The position numbers and the translations under genes were made by a program. From Lentisphaeria bacterium (GTDB taxonomy: Bacteria > Verrucomicrobiota > Lentisphaeria > Victivallales > UBA1829): a stretch of DNA of 64,000 nucleotides. Below are positions 16,019 to 26,758 of this stretch, piece after piece. Numbering within the stretch: the stretch's first letter is position 1; each line of letters opens with the position of its first letter. The DNA is taken from NCBI GenBank assembly GCA_017456805.1, contig JAFTIQ010000030.1, positions 1-64,000 of the forward strand. The letters are read 5' to 3'. The notes under the pieces were generated by a model. That model ran no database searches. It was given only the letters and a program-made list of their open reading frames with translations, and was not told the DNA's origin.

Positions 16019-16714
16019 TTAATCTTCTAATTTTTTTTGTTTCTCTATGAGATCGGGCCGCCTTCCAGCCGTTCTCTCTTCCGACTGCATCTTCCGCCAT
16101 TTGGCGATTTCTGCATGGTTGCCCGAAAGCAATACTTCCGGAACTTCCATTCCCCTGAAAACAGGGGGCCGGGTATATTGCGGATACTCCAGAAGCCCGT
16201 TTTCGAATGATTCATCCACATCCGATTCCGGAGATCCGAGAGCACCCGGAAGGAGACGCGTTACCGCATCCACCATTACCATTGCCGGGAGGTTGCCGCT
16301 GGTCAACACATAATCTCCGATTGAGACTTCTCTATCGACCAAAGCTTCACGAACCCGTTCGTCAACACCTTCATAATGACCGCAAATGATCAGGATATGC
16401 TCTTTTGCAGCCAGCTCATGCGCCATCTTCTGATTGAATTGCTCACCCGATGGAGAAGTCATGAGTACGAGTGTGTTTTCCTTTCTCAAGTCTTCCACAG
16501 CCTCGAACAGCGGTTCTACTTTCATGAGCATTCCGGCTCCGCCGCCATAAGGCTTGTCATCTACCGTTCCTCTTTTATCATGCGTATAATCACGGAGATT
16601 CACGGCATTGACTTCCACAATTCCCTTTTCGATTGCCCTTCCGACGATGCTCCCGCCGAGCGGCCCGAAGAATATTTCAGGGAACAGGGTAATGATATCG
16701 AACTTGAGGCTCAG
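16019..16714 (-). CDS. trmD: tRNA (guanine-37-N1)-methyltransferase, non-canonical start
   Basis: 231 aa if read from CTG 16714. Methylates G37 of tRNAs with SAM held in a SPOUT trefoil knot. Core motifs are present: [25 protein letters not shown] and [11 protein letters not shown], then the C-terminal helical domain with [19 protein letters not shown]. Family proteins begin [11 protein letters not shown]; here the matching residues [15 protein letters not shown] lie upstream of any ATG, GTG or TTG in frame, bounded by the khpA stop. The first usable codon is CTG 16714-16712, inside the khpA stop overlap (CTGA); ATT or ATC further in are alternatives. A GTG 96 nt downstream (16618) would remove the conserved N-terminus. 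Confidence 0.92.
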   Translation of the reverse strand: MSLKFDIITLFPEIFFGPLGGSIVGRAIEKGIVEVNAVNLRDYTHDKRGTVDDKPYGGGAGMLMKVEPLFEAVEDLRKENTLVLMTSPSGEQFNQKMAHELAAKEHILIICGHYEGVDERVREALVDREVSIGDYVLTSGNLPAMVMVDAVTRLLPGALGSPESDVDESFENGLLEYPQYTRPPVFRGMEVPEVLLSGNHAEIAKWRKMQSEERTAGRRPDLIEKQKKLED

Positions 16715-17067
16715 TCCACCACCTCCACGCTGATGCGTTCCTGAAGACGACCGGCTGCGCTGCCGACAAGTGCGCGAAGTGCAATGATCGTCTTGCCTTT
16801 CTTACCAATAATTTTTCCGGCATCGTCCTTCCGGCAGCTGATGCGGATCACTTTTCCGCCATTCTCTGCCACCTCAGTCTTAACGCCTACGGCATCCGGA
16901 TCGTCTACCAATTGACGAACAACATATTCGACGAATCGTTCAAGATCCTCAATAGATGCAACTCTATCAGAAGCACTCTTCTCGCAGCATCCGCAAGAGC
17001 AGGATCCTTGCGCCGCTTTTTCAGCAGAAGATTTTCCGCTGAGCCAGTTGAATAACGCCTTAAACAC
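16711..17067 (-). CDS. khpA: KH-domain RNA-binding protein KhpA with Cys-rich N-terminal extension
   Basis: 118 aa, about 40 longer than usual KhpA. The C-terminal 77 residues are the normal single KH domain: [16 protein letters not shown], then [12 protein letters not shown] with the GxxG loop that contacts RNA. The first ~40 residues are extra: an amphipathic start [11 protein letters not shown] and then CSCGCCEKS, four Cys in six residues, which could bind a metal. Sits between rpsP and trmD as in many bacteria; its stop overlaps the proposed trmD CTG start. ATG 17067 has only a weak ribosome site (GGAGC). Confidence 0.88.
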   Translation of the reverse strand: MFKALFNWLSGKSSAEKAAQGSCSCGCCEKSASDRVASIEDLERFVEYVVRQLVDDPDAVGVKTEVAENGGKVIRISCRKDDAGKIIGKKGKTIIALRALVGSAAGRLQERISVEVVD

Positions 17068-17081
17068 GACAAGCTCCGGAA

Positions 17082-17390
17082 TTACGCTTCAGCTTCTGCA
17101 GCCTTCTTGAAGTTTTTCTTCTTGGTGTAGGAATCTGCAACTCCATACTTCTTGGATTTGCCTTCCTTGGCACGATTGTAAATGTCGACAACTGTTTCAG
17201 TCATCTGTGCACCTTGACCAACCCAGTACTCAAGACGTTCAACATTCAGCTTTTCATCGCTGTGTTTCGGGTCATAGTAACCAAGTTCTTCCAACATGTA
17301 GCCATCACGCTGACTGCGAACATCGCAAACAACGATTCTAAAGCTGATCCAGTTCTTTCCACCAGTTTTTTTCAGTCTGATCTTAACCAT
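17082..17390 (-). CDS. rpsP: 30S ribosomal protein S16
   Basis: 102 aa. Begins MVKIRLKKTGGKNWISFRIV, followed by RDGYMLEELGYYDP and the helix LNVERLEYWVGQGAQMTETV. The tail is Lys/Ala-rich. AAGGAAG 7 nt before ATG. First gene of the rpsP-khpA-trmD-rplS-rnhB-mnmE operon; 14 nt to khpA. Confidence 0.97.
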   Translation of the reverse strand: MVKIRLKKTGGKNWISFRIVVCDVRSQRDGYMLEELGYYDPKHSDEKLNVERLEYWVGQGAQMTETVVDIYNRAKEGKSKKYGVADSYTKKKNFKKAAEAEA

Positions 17391-17508
17391 AGCGGACTTC
17401 CTTCATCTCCTGAATTGTCCAGTTCTTATTCTTTTACGGAAGGTCACCGTAACTCATCCGTCTTCATCCGTCCCCCTTTTTTCCGGAGTAAACGGCAATA
17501 AATCTTAT

Positions 17509-17536
17509 AATATAAACCTTTTTTTGAAATTTTCAA
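17509..17536 (-). promoter_or_regulatory. Promoter of the rpsP operon
   Basis: Minus strand TTGAAA (17536-17531), 16-bp spacer, TATATT (17514-17509). Leader of about 110 nt without an obvious riboswitch fold. Confidence 0.5.
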
Positions 17537-17687
17537 CCTTTTTTTTTCTTCACTGTCATTTTTTTTAAAGAAATTCTCCGCTTTTCAATGTTTTACAGCG
17601 GAAAATTTCTCCAGCTTATGAAAAAATCAGGCAAAAAATTTCTCTGAAACTCCGGAAAAACAGGTTTCAATTTCTCCGGAGCGTTCT

Positions 17688-18859
17688 TTATTTCACAAAA
17701 ATTCCTGTCGGCGGCTGCGGAATCTTGTCTGCATGTGCATCCATCTCAGGCATCCACAGTTTGGAATACTGAGCAAACATCACATAAACTCCAACCAACA
17801 GAAGAATCAATGCAAGAACCATGCAGGTCTTGATCACTCCGCCGGGTTCGCTTCCTTTGTTTTTCTTATCCGCTGAACCAATAGAAGGATCAATCAGTTT
17901 CTTTCCATCTGCCTTCAGATTTTCAGGAAGTGCTTCCTCTGCAACCTGAGCAACTTTCTTCAAACCAAGCCCGGATCCGCCGCCTTCCTTCGGTTTCAAA
18001 CCTTCTTCCTGAACTCTTCTTGCAGCTGCTTCCGCATCTTCTTGCGGTTCAGGAGCTGCAGGGGCCTTCGGAGTAAGTGTCAAACCGGGTTTCCTGGGAG
18101 CTTCAGCAGCAGGGGCTGCGGGGGCAACAGGGGCAACGGCAGGTTTCGGAATAGAAAGTCCGGGTTTCCTGGAAGCTTCAGCAGCAGGGGCTGCGGGGGC
18201 TGCAGGAGCCGGTTTCGGAATAGAAAGGCCGGGTTTCTTGACTGCCTGTGTTGCATCGGCTGCGGGGCAACGGGAGCAACAGCAGGTTTCGGCTGCGGAG
18301 TCAGAACGGGCTTCTTGACTGCCTGTGTTGCATCGGCTGCGGGGGCAACGGGGGCAACAGCAGGTTTCGGCTGCGGAGTCAGAACAGGCTTCTTGACAAC
18401 TTGTGTTGCATCAGCTGTCGGTGCGACAGGAGCAACCGCAGGTTTCGGCATAGCAGGAGCAACGGGAGCAACCGCAGGTTTCGGCATGGCAGGAGCTGCA
18501 GGAGCAACCGCAGGTTTCGGCATGGCAGGAGCTGCAGGGGCAGCAGGTGCAACCTGGACGACAGACGGAGAGGGTGCCGGAGGTTTCGGCAGGCCTGTTC
18601 TCGGCGGAGGAGCCAGTTTGATCGTCTGTTTTGCCAAATCCTGAGCAGAAGGCATTTCCGGTTCGGAAGCGGCAACTGCTTTTCTATCAAATTTTACTGT
18701 TGCAGCAGCATCTGCACCGGCGGGTGCCACCGGGATATTGATTCCGGCAGATGCCTGCTCTCCTGTGGCTTTTTCCAATGCCAACGGCTTCAGCTTAACG
18801 GTAATTTTTTTCCCGTTCTGCTGAACATTCTGGTCTTGTGTCATATTTTCGTCAGCCAT
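17688..18859 (-). pseudogene. Pro/Ala-repeat single-pass membrane protein with a G-run frameshift
   Basis: Read with one correction this is one protein of about 390 aa from ATG 18859 (GGAAGGA upstream): an acidic/Gln start MADENMTQDQNVQQNGKKIT, then tandem units of the type AMPKPAVAPVAP and VVKKPVLTPQPKPAVAPVAP, then a linker and one membrane helix CMVLALILLLVGVYVMF near the C-terminus. Frame is lost at 18264-18267, where four G replace the five G of the neighbouring identical repeat (18341-18345). Upstream of it the product is ~199 aa before running into a missense tail; downstream the correct frame ends at 17688. It may be slipped-strand phase variation or an assembly error. Function unknown. 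Confidence 0.7.
18264..18267 (-). other. Frameshift site in a poly-G run within repeats
   Basis: Repeat at 18241-18280 reads GGCTGCGGGGCAACGGGAG where the next repeat reads GGCTGCGGGGGCAACGGGG; the missing G breaks the frame. Both flanks encode the same Pro/Ala pattern in different frames. Confidence 0.75.
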
Positions 18860-18902
18860 TTTTTTTCCTTCCATATTTTTACTCGACAACATATCATCAG
18901 TG

Positions 18903-18931
18903 AATATAGCACTAAAAATACAAGAGTGCAA
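18903..18931 (-). promoter_or_regulatory. Promoter of the Pro/Ala-repeat gene
   Basis: Minus strand TTGCAC (18931-18926), 17-bp spacer, TATATT (18908-18903) in GTGCTATATT. Confidence 0.65.
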
Positions 18932-19004
18932 ATCAAAAAAGCTGTTTTTTTGCAAATATCACTGAAAAAAAATGTATTTTCCTCTTCTTCATTGCATCTC
19001 AGGA

Positions 19005-22000
19005 TCAGAAATAAAAGCTTTCCGGAGAAGCAAAGAGGAACGCGCTGATAGATGCCGCGGGGATCATCATTGCGCTTTCCGTCAGTTCCATTCCGATCTT
19101 TTCTTCTGCCTGAAGCAGACGGAAGATGGGGCGTTTCAATTCATGATCCGGGCAGCTGGAGTATCCCGGTGCCGCGCGGATCCCGGAGAGTTTTGCATTG
19201 AACAGATCTTTTCTGGAATCGGAAACGTCTGTGCTGTACCCCCAATATTCCGAACGGATTTTCCGGTGCAGCATCTCTGCAAATGCTTCTGCCAGAGATT
19301 CCGCAAGGATCCGGATCATCATTGCGGAATACTCATCATTTTCCGCCATGAATTTTTCAGCGGCCTCCTTTGCGCCGAATCCGGCAGAAAGAGCAAACAT
19401 GCCCAGATAATCCCGTTCCGCAAGAAAATCTGCAAGAGAGGGAGTTCTGCCATCCGGCATTTTCCGGCGCGGGAAATGAAGTTCTTCCAAAACACTTCCA
19501 TCTCCGGAAAGAATCTTCACCTGCTCACCGGCAGTTTTAACGGGGAATACTCCGAAGACAGCTTTAGCCTGAAGGAAATTCTGTTTCAGCAAAGCTTCCG
19601 CATCGCGGCAGAGGGAGGCCTGAACCTCTTCCCCGTCTGCATTTTTTCCGTGAACATCCCAAACCTTGAAAAACGCATTCCAGTCAAAATACGGCATAAT
19701 CTCTTCCACAGGGACCGCAAGAGTCTGTACCCCTTCCGCTGCCGGAGCGGGAGCAGAAACCTGATTTTTCCGGAAAGACAGAGCGGGGTTCTCCGTCCGG
19801 GTTTCCGCTGCTGCGCCGCCGGAATGACGGAGCCGGATCGTTTCATATTTCTTCTTCAGTTCTTCAGCGAACGCTGCTTTTTTCTCCGGATTGAGCAGAG
19901 CATTCATTGCCGGAATGATCTGGGAGGCATCCGAAACCTGAACACAGGGTGCGGAATAATTCGGCTGAATATGCAATGCTGTATGTTCTTCCGATGTTGT
20001 TGCACCGCCGACGAACAGGGGGATCTTCATTCCGAGCCGTTCCATTTCAGATGCAACGTTTGCCATTTCCGCCAATGACGGAGTGATCAATCCGCTCAGC
20101 ACAACGGCATCTGCATTTTCTTTTGCTGCGGCATCCAGAATGGTCTCAGAGGGAACCATTACCCCGAGATCTTTCACTTCATAATTGTTACAGCGCAGGA
20201 TCACGGAAACGATATTTTTACCGATATCATGCACATCCCCTTTGACGGTTGCCAGGATGATTTTTCCTGCGGAAGCTCCGGCATTTTCGCCGGAGAGGAA
20301 GGGAGTCAGGAAATCCACTGCCATTTTCATTGTGCGGGCAGTTTTCACGACTTGCGGAAGGAACATTTTTCCTTCTCCGAACAGTCTTCCGGCCTCTCTC
20401 ATTCCATCCATCAGCGGACCTTCGATGATATCAACTGCTTTGGGATAAACGCTGCGTGCCTCTTCCAAATCCTGAGAAAGGAACGATTCATCGCCGCGGA
20501 CAAGGGCATATTCCAAACGTTTTGTCAGAGATTCTGTCCGCCACCGGGGTGTTTTTCCGGTATCTGCGGCGGGATCCGTCTGATTCTGCTTCAGCCGGGT
20601 TGCAAGAGCCAGGAGTTTTTCACCGGCATCGGGAGAGGTGTTGAGGATCACCGCTTCCGCAGCAGAGCGGAGTTCCGGTTCGATATCATCATAGATATCA
20701 AGCTGAGCCGGATTGACGATCGCCATTCCGAGTCCGGCTTTCACTGCATGATAGAGAAACACGCTGTGCAAAGCTCTGCGGACAGGTTCGTTGCCCCGGA
20801 ACGAGAAGGAAACGTTGCTGATTCCTCCGGAGACGGAACAGAGGGGCATCTCTTCCTTGATGATCCGCACGGCTTCGATAAAATCTTTCGCGCAGGAATC
20901 ATGTTCCGGCATCCCGGTTGCAACTGCGAACACATTGGGGTCGAAAATAATATCTTCCGCAGGAACGTTTGCCTGTTCTGTCAAAAGAGAATACATTCTG
21001 CGGCAGACTTCCACTCTCCGCTGAATGGTATCTGCCTGTCCCTGTTCATCAAATGCCATGGCAAGGATCGCCGCGCCAAACCGGCGGGCTTCCCGTGCCT
21101 TTTCCAGAAATGCACTTTCCCCTTCCTTCAGACTGATGGAATTGACAATGCATTTTCCCTGAGCACAGGCAAGTCCTGTACGCAGCACATTCCAGCGGGA
21201 GGAATCGATCATCAGAGGGATCCGGGCGATTTCTGGTTCCGCCGCAAGATTCAGCAAAAACGTCTTCATGATCTTTTCCGAATCCAGCATGGCATCATCC
21301 ATATTGATATCCAGAACCTGAGCACCGTTTTCCACCTGATGACGGCAGATCCGCAAGCCTTCCTGATAATTTTCTTCTTTCATCAGATTCAGGAATTTCC
21401 GGGAACCGGCAACATTGGCGCGTTCCCCGATATTCAAAAACGGAAGCTCCGAGCTGACAACCACCGGATCCAAACCGGAAAGACGCAGTTTCCGGGCAAT
21501 TTCAGGTTTTTTCCGGGGAGCGACTCCATCGACTGCTTTTGCGATTGCGGCAATGAAATCCGGATTTGTTCCGCAGCAGCCGCCGACGATATTCAGCAAT
21601 CCGCGCTTGGCGAGTCCGCCGACGATTTCCGCCATTTTTTCCGGGGTCTGATGATATCTGCCCAGTTCATCCGGCAATCCGGCATTGGGATGGGCACTGA
21701 CAAAACAGGCGGCTTTTTCCGCAAGTTCTTCAATATGAGGCCGCATTTCCTCTGCACCAAGCGCACAGTTGAATCCAATGGAAAGAAGCTCCGGCACATG
21801 AGAAAGGGAAATCAGAAACGCTTCCACATTCTGTCCGGCAAGCAATCTTCCGCTGGCATCGCTGACCGTTCCGGAGAACATAATCGGCAGACGGATCTGT
21901 TTTTCTTCAAAAACAAGCTCCGCCGCGTATGCCGCAGCTTTGGCATTCTGAGTATCAAAAATCGTTTCGATCAAAAGAATATCCACTCCGCCGTCGATCA

Positions 22001-22511
22001 AACCCTCCACTGCCGGACGGTAGGATTCCACCATTTCATCAAAGGAGAGATCCCGGAAAGCGGGATTTGCAACGTCCGGAGACATGGAAAGAGTCTTCCC
22101 GGTAGGTCCGATGGAGCCTGCAACAAATCTGGGTTTTTCCGGATCTTTTGCTGTAAATTCCGCCGCTTCCGCTGCCGCGATCTCCGCACCGGCTTTTGCA
22201 AGATCATAAACCTTTTCCGATAAGCCGTACTCTTTCTGGGAAACTTTGTTGGAATTGAAGGTGTTCGTCTCAATGATATCCGCACCGGCGGCAAGATAAC
22301 GGTGATGCACACTCCGCACCATCTCGGGGCGGGTCAGGCACAGCACATCATTATCCCCTTTCAGCAGAACGGGATGTTCCCGGAAAAGCTCTCCGCGGAA
22401 ATCCTCTTCTTCCGGCTTGAACGCCTGAAGCATCGTCCCCATGGCACCGTCAAGAACAAGGATCTTCTTTTCCAATTGCTGATATAACAAAGCTGTACGG
22501 TTTTCTCTCAT
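19005..22511 (-). CDS. metH: Cobalamin-dependent methionine synthase
   Basis: 1168 aa. Transfers methyl from methyltetrahydrofolate to homocysteine through cobalamin. Domains in order: homocysteine-binding (~1-330; [11 protein letters not shown], Zn ligands GFNCALG and GGCCGT), pterin-binding (~350-620; [12 protein letters not shown]), B12 cap and cobalamin-binding (~640-880; [12 protein letters not shown] with the axial His), and the C-terminal activation domain (~930-1168; [10 protein letters not shown]). The activation domain ends at the short tail [11 protein letters not shown]. Follows the MTHFR fusion by 14 nt, so one operon supplies the methyl donor and uses it. SD is weak (AAGGAG 8 nt upstream). 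Confidence 0.97.
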   Translation of the reverse strand: MRENRTALLYQQLEKKILVLDGAMGTMLQAFKPEEEDFRGELFREHPVLLKGDNDVLCLTRPEMVRSVHHRYLAAGADIIETNTFNSNKVSQKEYGLSEKVYDLAKAGAEIAAAEAAEFTAKDPEKPRFVAGSIGPTGKTLSMSPDVANPAFRDLSFDEMVESYRPAVEGLIDGGVDILLIETIFDTQNAKAAAYAAELVFEEKQIRLPIMFSGTVSDASGRLLAGQNVEAFLISLSHVPELLSIGFNCALGAEEMRPHIEELAEKAACFVSAHPNAGLPDELGRYHQTPEKMAEIVGGLAKRGLLNIVGGCCGTNPDFIAAIAKAVDGVAPRKKPEIARKLRLSGLDPVVVSSELPFLNIGERANVAGSRKFLNLMKEENYQEGLRICRHQVENGAQVLDINMDDAMLDSEKIMKTFLLNLAAEPEIARIPLMIDSSRWNVLRTGLACAQGKCIVNSISLKEGESAFLEKAREARRFGAAILAMAFDEQGQADTIQRRVEVCRRMYSLLTEQANVPAEDIIFDPNVFAVATGMPEHDSCAKDFIEAVRIIKEEMPLCSVSGGISNVSFSFRGNEPVRRALHSVFLYHAVKAGLGMAIVNPAQLDIYDDIEPELRSAAEAVILNTSPDAGEKLLALATRLKQNQTDPAADTGKTPRWRTESLTKRLEYALVRGDESFLSQDLEEARSVYPKAVDIIEGPLMDGMREAGRLFGEGKMFLPQVVKTARTMKMAVDFLTPFLSGENAGASAGKIILATVKGDVHDIGKNIVSVILRCNNYEVKDLGVMVPSETILDAAAKENADAVVLSGLITPSLAEMANVASEMERLGMKIPLFVGGATTSEEHTALHIQPNYSAPCVQVSDASQIIPAMNALLNPEKKAAFAEELKKKYETIRLRHSGGAAAETRTENPALSFRKNQVSAPAPAAEGVQTLAVPVEEIMPYFDWNAFFKVWDVHGKNADGEEVQASLCRDAEALLKQNFLQAKAVFGVFPVKTAGEQVKILSGDGSVLEELHFPRRKMPDGRTPSLADFLAERDYLGMFALSAGFGAKEAAEKFMAENDEYSAMMIRILAESLAEAFAEMLHRKIRSEYWGYSTDVSDSRKDLFNAKLSGIRAAPGYSSCPDHELKRPIFRLLQAEEKIGMELTESAMMIPAASISAFLFASPESFYF

Positions 22512-22525
22512 TCCAAGGCTCCTTC

Positions 22526-24358
22526 TCAGCGGATCACGCTGACTGCGATTTCAACATTTCCGAACGGTGCACTCACCTGGATCCCTGCCACACTGCTCCG
22601 GATCCGTTCCACAGATTCACGGGCGATCTGGATTCCGCATTCCCTCTGTTCTTCTTTGGTTTGTGCCGCAGACATCCGTTCCATGACGGAATCAGGAACC
22701 ACTACTCCGGGGACTTCATTTTTCATGAATTCCGCATTCCGCAAACTGGCAAGGGGCCAGATCCCGGCAATCAGCGGGATCTCCTGAAGCTCCGGAACAA
22801 GATCCATAAACCGAAGCAGGGATTCCGGATCAAAGACAGGCTGCGTTACAATATATTCCGCTCCGGCCTGAATCTTTTCCCGGGTCCGGCGGACTTCCCG
22901 TTCCATATCAATCGCATTGGGATCCGCGCCGGCTCCGATCACCGCACAAGTGGGTGCAGGAATGGGTTTCCCGGCAAGGTCAAGACCGTGATTCAGGCGT
23001 TTCTGCACCCGGATCAGACCGATGGAGTCAATATCAAACACTCCGGAGGCAAACGGATAATCTCCCAGCTTCGGCGGATCCCCTGTAATAAACAGAATAT
23101 TATTGACTCCCAATGCAGCGCATCCGAGAAGATCCCCCTGCATCCCGATCAGATTCTTATCCCGGCAGCATTGATGCAGAACCGCTTCGATCCCTGCTTC
23201 CCGCTGAATCGTATGAGCCGTTACAATGGCAGAAACCCGGGAACTTGCACGGGGACCATCGGGAATATTGATGGCATCAAATCCTGCCTCCCGGCACCGT
23301 TTGGCTTTTTCGATGGTATTCTGCAATTCATAACCCTGAGGCGGAACGATCTCAATATTGCAGATCCATTTTTTCGCAGCAAGTTTCGCGGCAAAGGTGG
23401 AACGTTCTGCAAAAGGTTTTGCTTCTACTCCGGGGTTTTCCGGTTCTTTGGTCAGAACAGCTTTATGCGCCTGGATCCGTGCCAGAGGGTTCACGCTCCG
23501 CGCCATATCCAGAATATCTTCCGGGGTCGTTCCGCAGCAGCCGCCGACTCCGCGGGCTCCAAGCGCAACATATCTCATGCAGTAGGTCGTAAAATATTCC
23601 GGACTGCACATGGAAATACTGCGTCCGCCAACATTCTTCGGGACTCCGGTGTTGGGCTGAACGATGACAGGAAAATCTGAGAGTTTCACGATCTTTTCAA
23701 AGGCGGTCAGCATCTGATCCGGTCCCAGACCGCAGTTCATTCCGAACGCCGTCGGCGGAACAGAAGCCTGTTTCAGCAGGGCAAGGATCTCTTCCGCAGA
23801 GGTTCCATCCGGCAACATTCCGTCAAGCTGAAATACACAGCTCACAACGTAAGGGATCCCGAAACCGAACAGCTCCATTCCCGCAAGAGCCCGCTGTACA
23901 TCCTGACGGGAACTGAGGGTTTCAAACTGAATAAAATCGGCACCTTCTCCGGCAAGTGCAGCGATCTGATCCCGGAGCATCTCTGCTGCATCCGCTTCCG
24001 TTTTTCCGCTGCCGGCAGCAAGCTCGCCGACAGGTCCCACGGATCCGGCGATCAGAAGGGATTGTCCGGAAACCTTTTTTGCGATCCGAACCGATGCTGC
24101 GTTGATCTCCGCAACTTTATCTCCAAGCCCGAACTTGCTCAGATTATTGAAGTTTGCTCCATAAGAATTGGTAGTCAGAACATCTGCTCCGGCATCTTTA
24201 TATGCCTGATGGATCTCCTGAATCACTTTCGGAGCTGTCAAGCAAAGATTTTCATACGAGACATTTACAAAAAAGTTCCGTTTATAAAGTTCTGTCCCCA
24301 TGGCACCATCAAAAATGATCGTCCGTGCAGACAGCCGTTCCTGCAATAAATTTCCCAT
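22526..24358 (-). CDS. Homocysteine S-methyltransferase / methylenetetrahydrofolate reductase fusion
   Basis: 610 aa from ATG 24358 (AGGGAG upstream; a frame 15 codons longer crosses the promoter and is rejected). Residues ~1-300 are a homocysteine-methyltransferase domain with [12 protein letters not shown] and Zn ligands GMNCGLG and GGCCGTT. Residues ~325-610 are an MTHFR (MetF) barrel: [27 protein letters not shown] and VTQPVFDPE. This is the Bacillus YitJ architecture. The MTHFR half makes 5-methyl-THF for the adjacent metH. The methyl donor of the N-terminal domain is not clear. Confidence 0.92.
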   Translation of the reverse strand: MGNLLQERLSARTIIFDGAMGTELYKRNFFVNVSYENLCLTAPKVIQEIHQAYKDAGADVLTTNSYGANFNNLSKFGLGDKVAEINAASVRIAKKVSGQSLLIAGSVGPVGELAAGSGKTEADAAEMLRDQIAALAGEGADFIQFETLSSRQDVQRALAGMELFGFGIPYVVSCVFQLDGMLPDGTSAEEILALLKQASVPPTAFGMNCGLGPDQMLTAFEKIVKLSDFPVIVQPNTGVPKNVGGRSISMCSPEYFTTYCMRYVALGARGVGGCCGTTPEDILDMARSVNPLARIQAHKAVLTKEPENPGVEAKPFAERSTFAAKLAAKKWICNIEIVPPQGYELQNTIEKAKRCREAGFDAINIPDGPRASSRVSAIVTAHTIQREAGIEAVLHQCCRDKNLIGMQGDLLGCAALGVNNILFITGDPPKLGDYPFASGVFDIDSIGLIRVQKRLNHGLDLAGKPIPAPTCAVIGAGADPNAIDMEREVRRTREKIQAGAEYIVTQPVFDPESLLRFMDLVPELQEIPLIAGIWPLASLRNAEFMKNEVPGVVVPDSVMERMSAAQTKEEQRECGIQIARESVERIRSSVAGIQVSAPFGNVEIAVSVIR

Positions 24359-24403
24359 CAGGAGTTTCTCCCTGTTTTCGGTTTCATAAGTTATTCTCGG
24401 CAA

Positions 24404-24432
24404 AATATACTACGGAAAACCTTTTTTTTCAA
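24404..24432 (-). promoter_or_regulatory. Promoter of the MTHFR-metH operon
   Basis: Minus strand TTGAAA (24432-24427), 17-bp spacer, TATATT (24409-24404). Predicted leader of about 40 nt, too short for a SAM or cobalamin riboswitch. Confidence 0.65.
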
Positions 24433-24473
24433 CATGATTTACAAAAAAAATAAAAGCATTCTCCTGCTATGCT

Positions 24474-26672
24474 TCAGCCTTTGAAAATCCGTTTCTGAAC
24501 GCCGGTCAGACCGGTCTCACAAATCCCGTTTATTTCCAGAATCCCGGCAGATCCTTCCGGAATATGACATTCAAATTCAATGTTCTCCCCGATCCGTTTC
24601 CATTTTGCGGAAACAGTTCCCTGCGGGATCGTGCGCGATGCCTCAGCCCCATTCAGATCTTTGATAAAACACGGGGCAAAACGAATGACTTTAAATGCCG
24701 GTTCCTCTATTCTGATCCCTGCCAGATACTCATACATCCAGGCATCAATGCTGCCGTACATGATGTGACAGTGGGAGTTGATCCCGTTCCACTGTTCCCA
24801 AAGGGTCGTTGCGCCCTGCTTGATGGAATAACCCCAACCGGGGAACTCTTCCTGAGTCGCAATTTTATAAGCATCTTCCGCATAACCGTAATCAGCCAAT
24901 ACACGGGGAACAAGTTTTGCGCCTGCAATCCCGAATATCGCCCGGTGTCCGGCTTCCCGGCATTTCTGAGCCAAAAGCGCAGCCGTCAGTTCCGGGGTAT
25001 CGGTAAATTTGTAATAAAGGGCACATGCAAGTTCCGTCATGGAATTCTGATTACAGCTTCCATCCGGACGGCAGAATTTCTTCCGGAATGCCGTTTTCAC
25101 CCGTTCGGCACGGGCGCAGTATTCTGCGGCATCCTCCGCTCTTCCGGTCACTTCCGCAAACGTGATCATATATTGCAGACAGTTGTAATAGAAACTGGAA
25201 GATACGACCTCCAGCGGGATCGCGTAAACATCATGCGGGTGCGCCCAGTCAGTCAGACCGAACTCCACAAGATCCCCTGTTGACATCTCAAGACAGAACT
25301 CCAGATAACGTGCCATGTTATCATAAAACTCTTCTATGGGCGCGGTATCTCCGTAAAATCTCCAGATCTGCCAAACGCCTTCAAACAGCATGAAGTCGAA
25401 AACCGGTCCTGCGCCCCAGTTGAACCCGTAAGTTCCGCCTGTGGGGGCAATACACGGAAGCTGTCCATTTTTCCGCTGACAATCCGTCAGGATCCGCAAA
25501 TAGTGAAGATACGCTTTTTTGGAATCGAAGTTCCACATTCCCACCAGACACCCCAGATGAGCATCGCCTGTCCAGCCGTTTTTCTCTCTGTGAGGACAAT
25601 CCGTCGGGATCCCGGTAAAGTTTGCAAGATAGCTCCGGATCGTAATTTCATGCAGTTTGTTCAAATAGGAACTTTCTGTTTCAAACGTTCCAACAGGAGT
25701 GAGATCCGTATGGACAAAATGAGCTTCGATCGAGATCACTTCCAGATTCCGCGCCCAGAGTTTTGCATAACGGAATCCGTGATAAGTGAACCTGGGATGC
25801 CAGACTTCAATCCCATCTCCTTTCAAGGTGTAAATATCCTGCTGAAAAGGAGTTTCTTTGATAAACCTTGCATTTTCCGCATTGTCAACATCACCGTTGG
25901 CACGGATCTTTTCGGAATATTCAATGGTGACAGAAGCCCCGGCTTTTCCGCGGACGGTGATCTCGCACCATCCGGTGAGATTTGCTCCGAAGTCATAAAT
26001 ATGGACATCAGGGAAAAGCTTTGTGACGCCGACCGGTTTGATCCGCTTCATGATCCGGCAGGGTTCGATCTGTTCTTCTTCAATATCGCCTCCGGGAGGA
26101 AAGCAGCGCGCCGCTGAGTTCCAGTTGGAATCATCCGTTCCGGCATCAGCAAAACCGGGAACTTCTGCACGGGCATCGTAACGCTCGCCGCAGCGCAAAG
26201 CATCATAAGTAATGGGCGAATCCGTAAATTTCCAGCTGGAATCTGAAACGGCAACGGTTTTCTGATTGACGATCACATCGCAGATCAGCTTCGGATAATC
26301 CCGCCACGGAGCTTTATCAAAACTGAATTTCTGCGTGGATTGGCAATTATACCATCCGTTTCCAAGGATCACGGCAATACAGTTTTCCCCGGGCTGCAAA
26401 AGATCTCCAACGTCATAAACCAGATAATTTGCACGGACTTCAAACCGTGTTACAGCGGGAACGAGCACCCGGTCATCCACTTTTTTCCCGTTCAGATAGA
26501 GTTCATGCCATCCCAAACCGCAAAGATAAACTTTTGCCGTTTCCACGGGAGCTCCCAGAGTGAATGTTTTCCGGAAAACCGGAGCATTTCCGGAATCCGG
26601 AGTCGGCACCATCATTGTTTTTCCGGTGCTGATCCAGTATCCTGAAAACTTATGTATGCGTTTTTCTTCCAT
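24474..26672 (-). CDS. GH78-like alpha-L-rhamnosidase
   Basis: 732 aa without a signal peptide, so cytoplasmic. Has the N-terminal beta-sandwich (KVYLCGLGWHELYLNGKKV, typical of the rhamnosidase N domain), a second sandwich, and an (alpha/alpha)6 barrel with TDCPHREKNGWTGDAH, the GH78 motif containing the general acid region, and the later WEQWNGINSHCHIMYGS. Removes terminal alpha-L-rhamnose from oligosaccharides. Downstream of GH38 by 86 nt and preceded by its own promoter, so it may be expressed apart from the GntR-GH38 pair. Confidence 0.9.
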   Translation of the reverse strand: MEEKRIHKFSGYWISTGKTMMVPTPDSGNAPVFRKTFTLGAPVETAKVYLCGLGWHELYLNGKKVDDRVLVPAVTRFEVRANYLVYDVGDLLQPGENCIAVILGNGWYNCQSTQKFSFDKAPWRDYPKLICDVIVNQKTVAVSDSSWKFTDSPITYDALRCGERYDARAEVPGFADAGTDDSNWNSAARCFPPGGDIEEEQIEPCRIMKRIKPVGVTKLFPDVHIYDFGANLTGWCEITVRGKAGASVTIEYSEKIRANGDVDNAENARFIKETPFQQDIYTLKGDGIEVWHPRFTYHGFRYAKLWARNLEVISIEAHFVHTDLTPVGTFETESSYLNKLHEITIRSYLANFTGIPTDCPHREKNGWTGDAHLGCLVGMWNFDSKKAYLHYLRILTDCQRKNGQLPCIAPTGGTYGFNWGAGPVFDFMLFEGVWQIWRFYGDTAPIEEFYDNMARYLEFCLEMSTGDLVEFGLTDWAHPHDVYAIPLEVVSSSFYYNCLQYMITFAEVTGRAEDAAEYCARAERVKTAFRKKFCRPDGSCNQNSMTELACALYYKFTDTPELTAALLAQKCREAGHRAIFGIAGAKLVPRVLADYGYAEDAYKIATQEEFPGWGYSIKQGATTLWEQWNGINSHCHIMYGSIDAWMYEYLAGIRIEEPAFKVIRFAPCFIKDLNGAEASRTIPQGTVSAKWKRIGENIEFECHIPEGSAGILEINGICETGLTGVQKRIFKG

Positions 26673-26707
26673 TGTAAGTAGAATCCTTTTCTCTTAGATA
26701 TCTCCGG

Positions 26708-26745
26708 AATATATAACAGGAAAAAAGGATTTTCAATTCGCGAAT
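26708..26745 (-). promoter_or_regulatory. Promoter and palindrome upstream of the GH78 gene
   Basis: Minus strand TTGAAA (26736-26731), 17-bp spacer, TATATT (26713-26708). A perfect palindrome ATTCGCGAAT (26736-26745) abuts the -35 box and may be the operator of the upstream GntR-type regulator. Confidence 0.6.
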
Positions 26746-26758
26746 GGAAAAAAATTGA

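Noticed and set aside
24359..24473. SAM or cobalamin riboswitch before the MTHFR-metH operon
   Set aside because: The promoter at 24404-24432 leaves a leader of only about 40 nt with no fitting stems.
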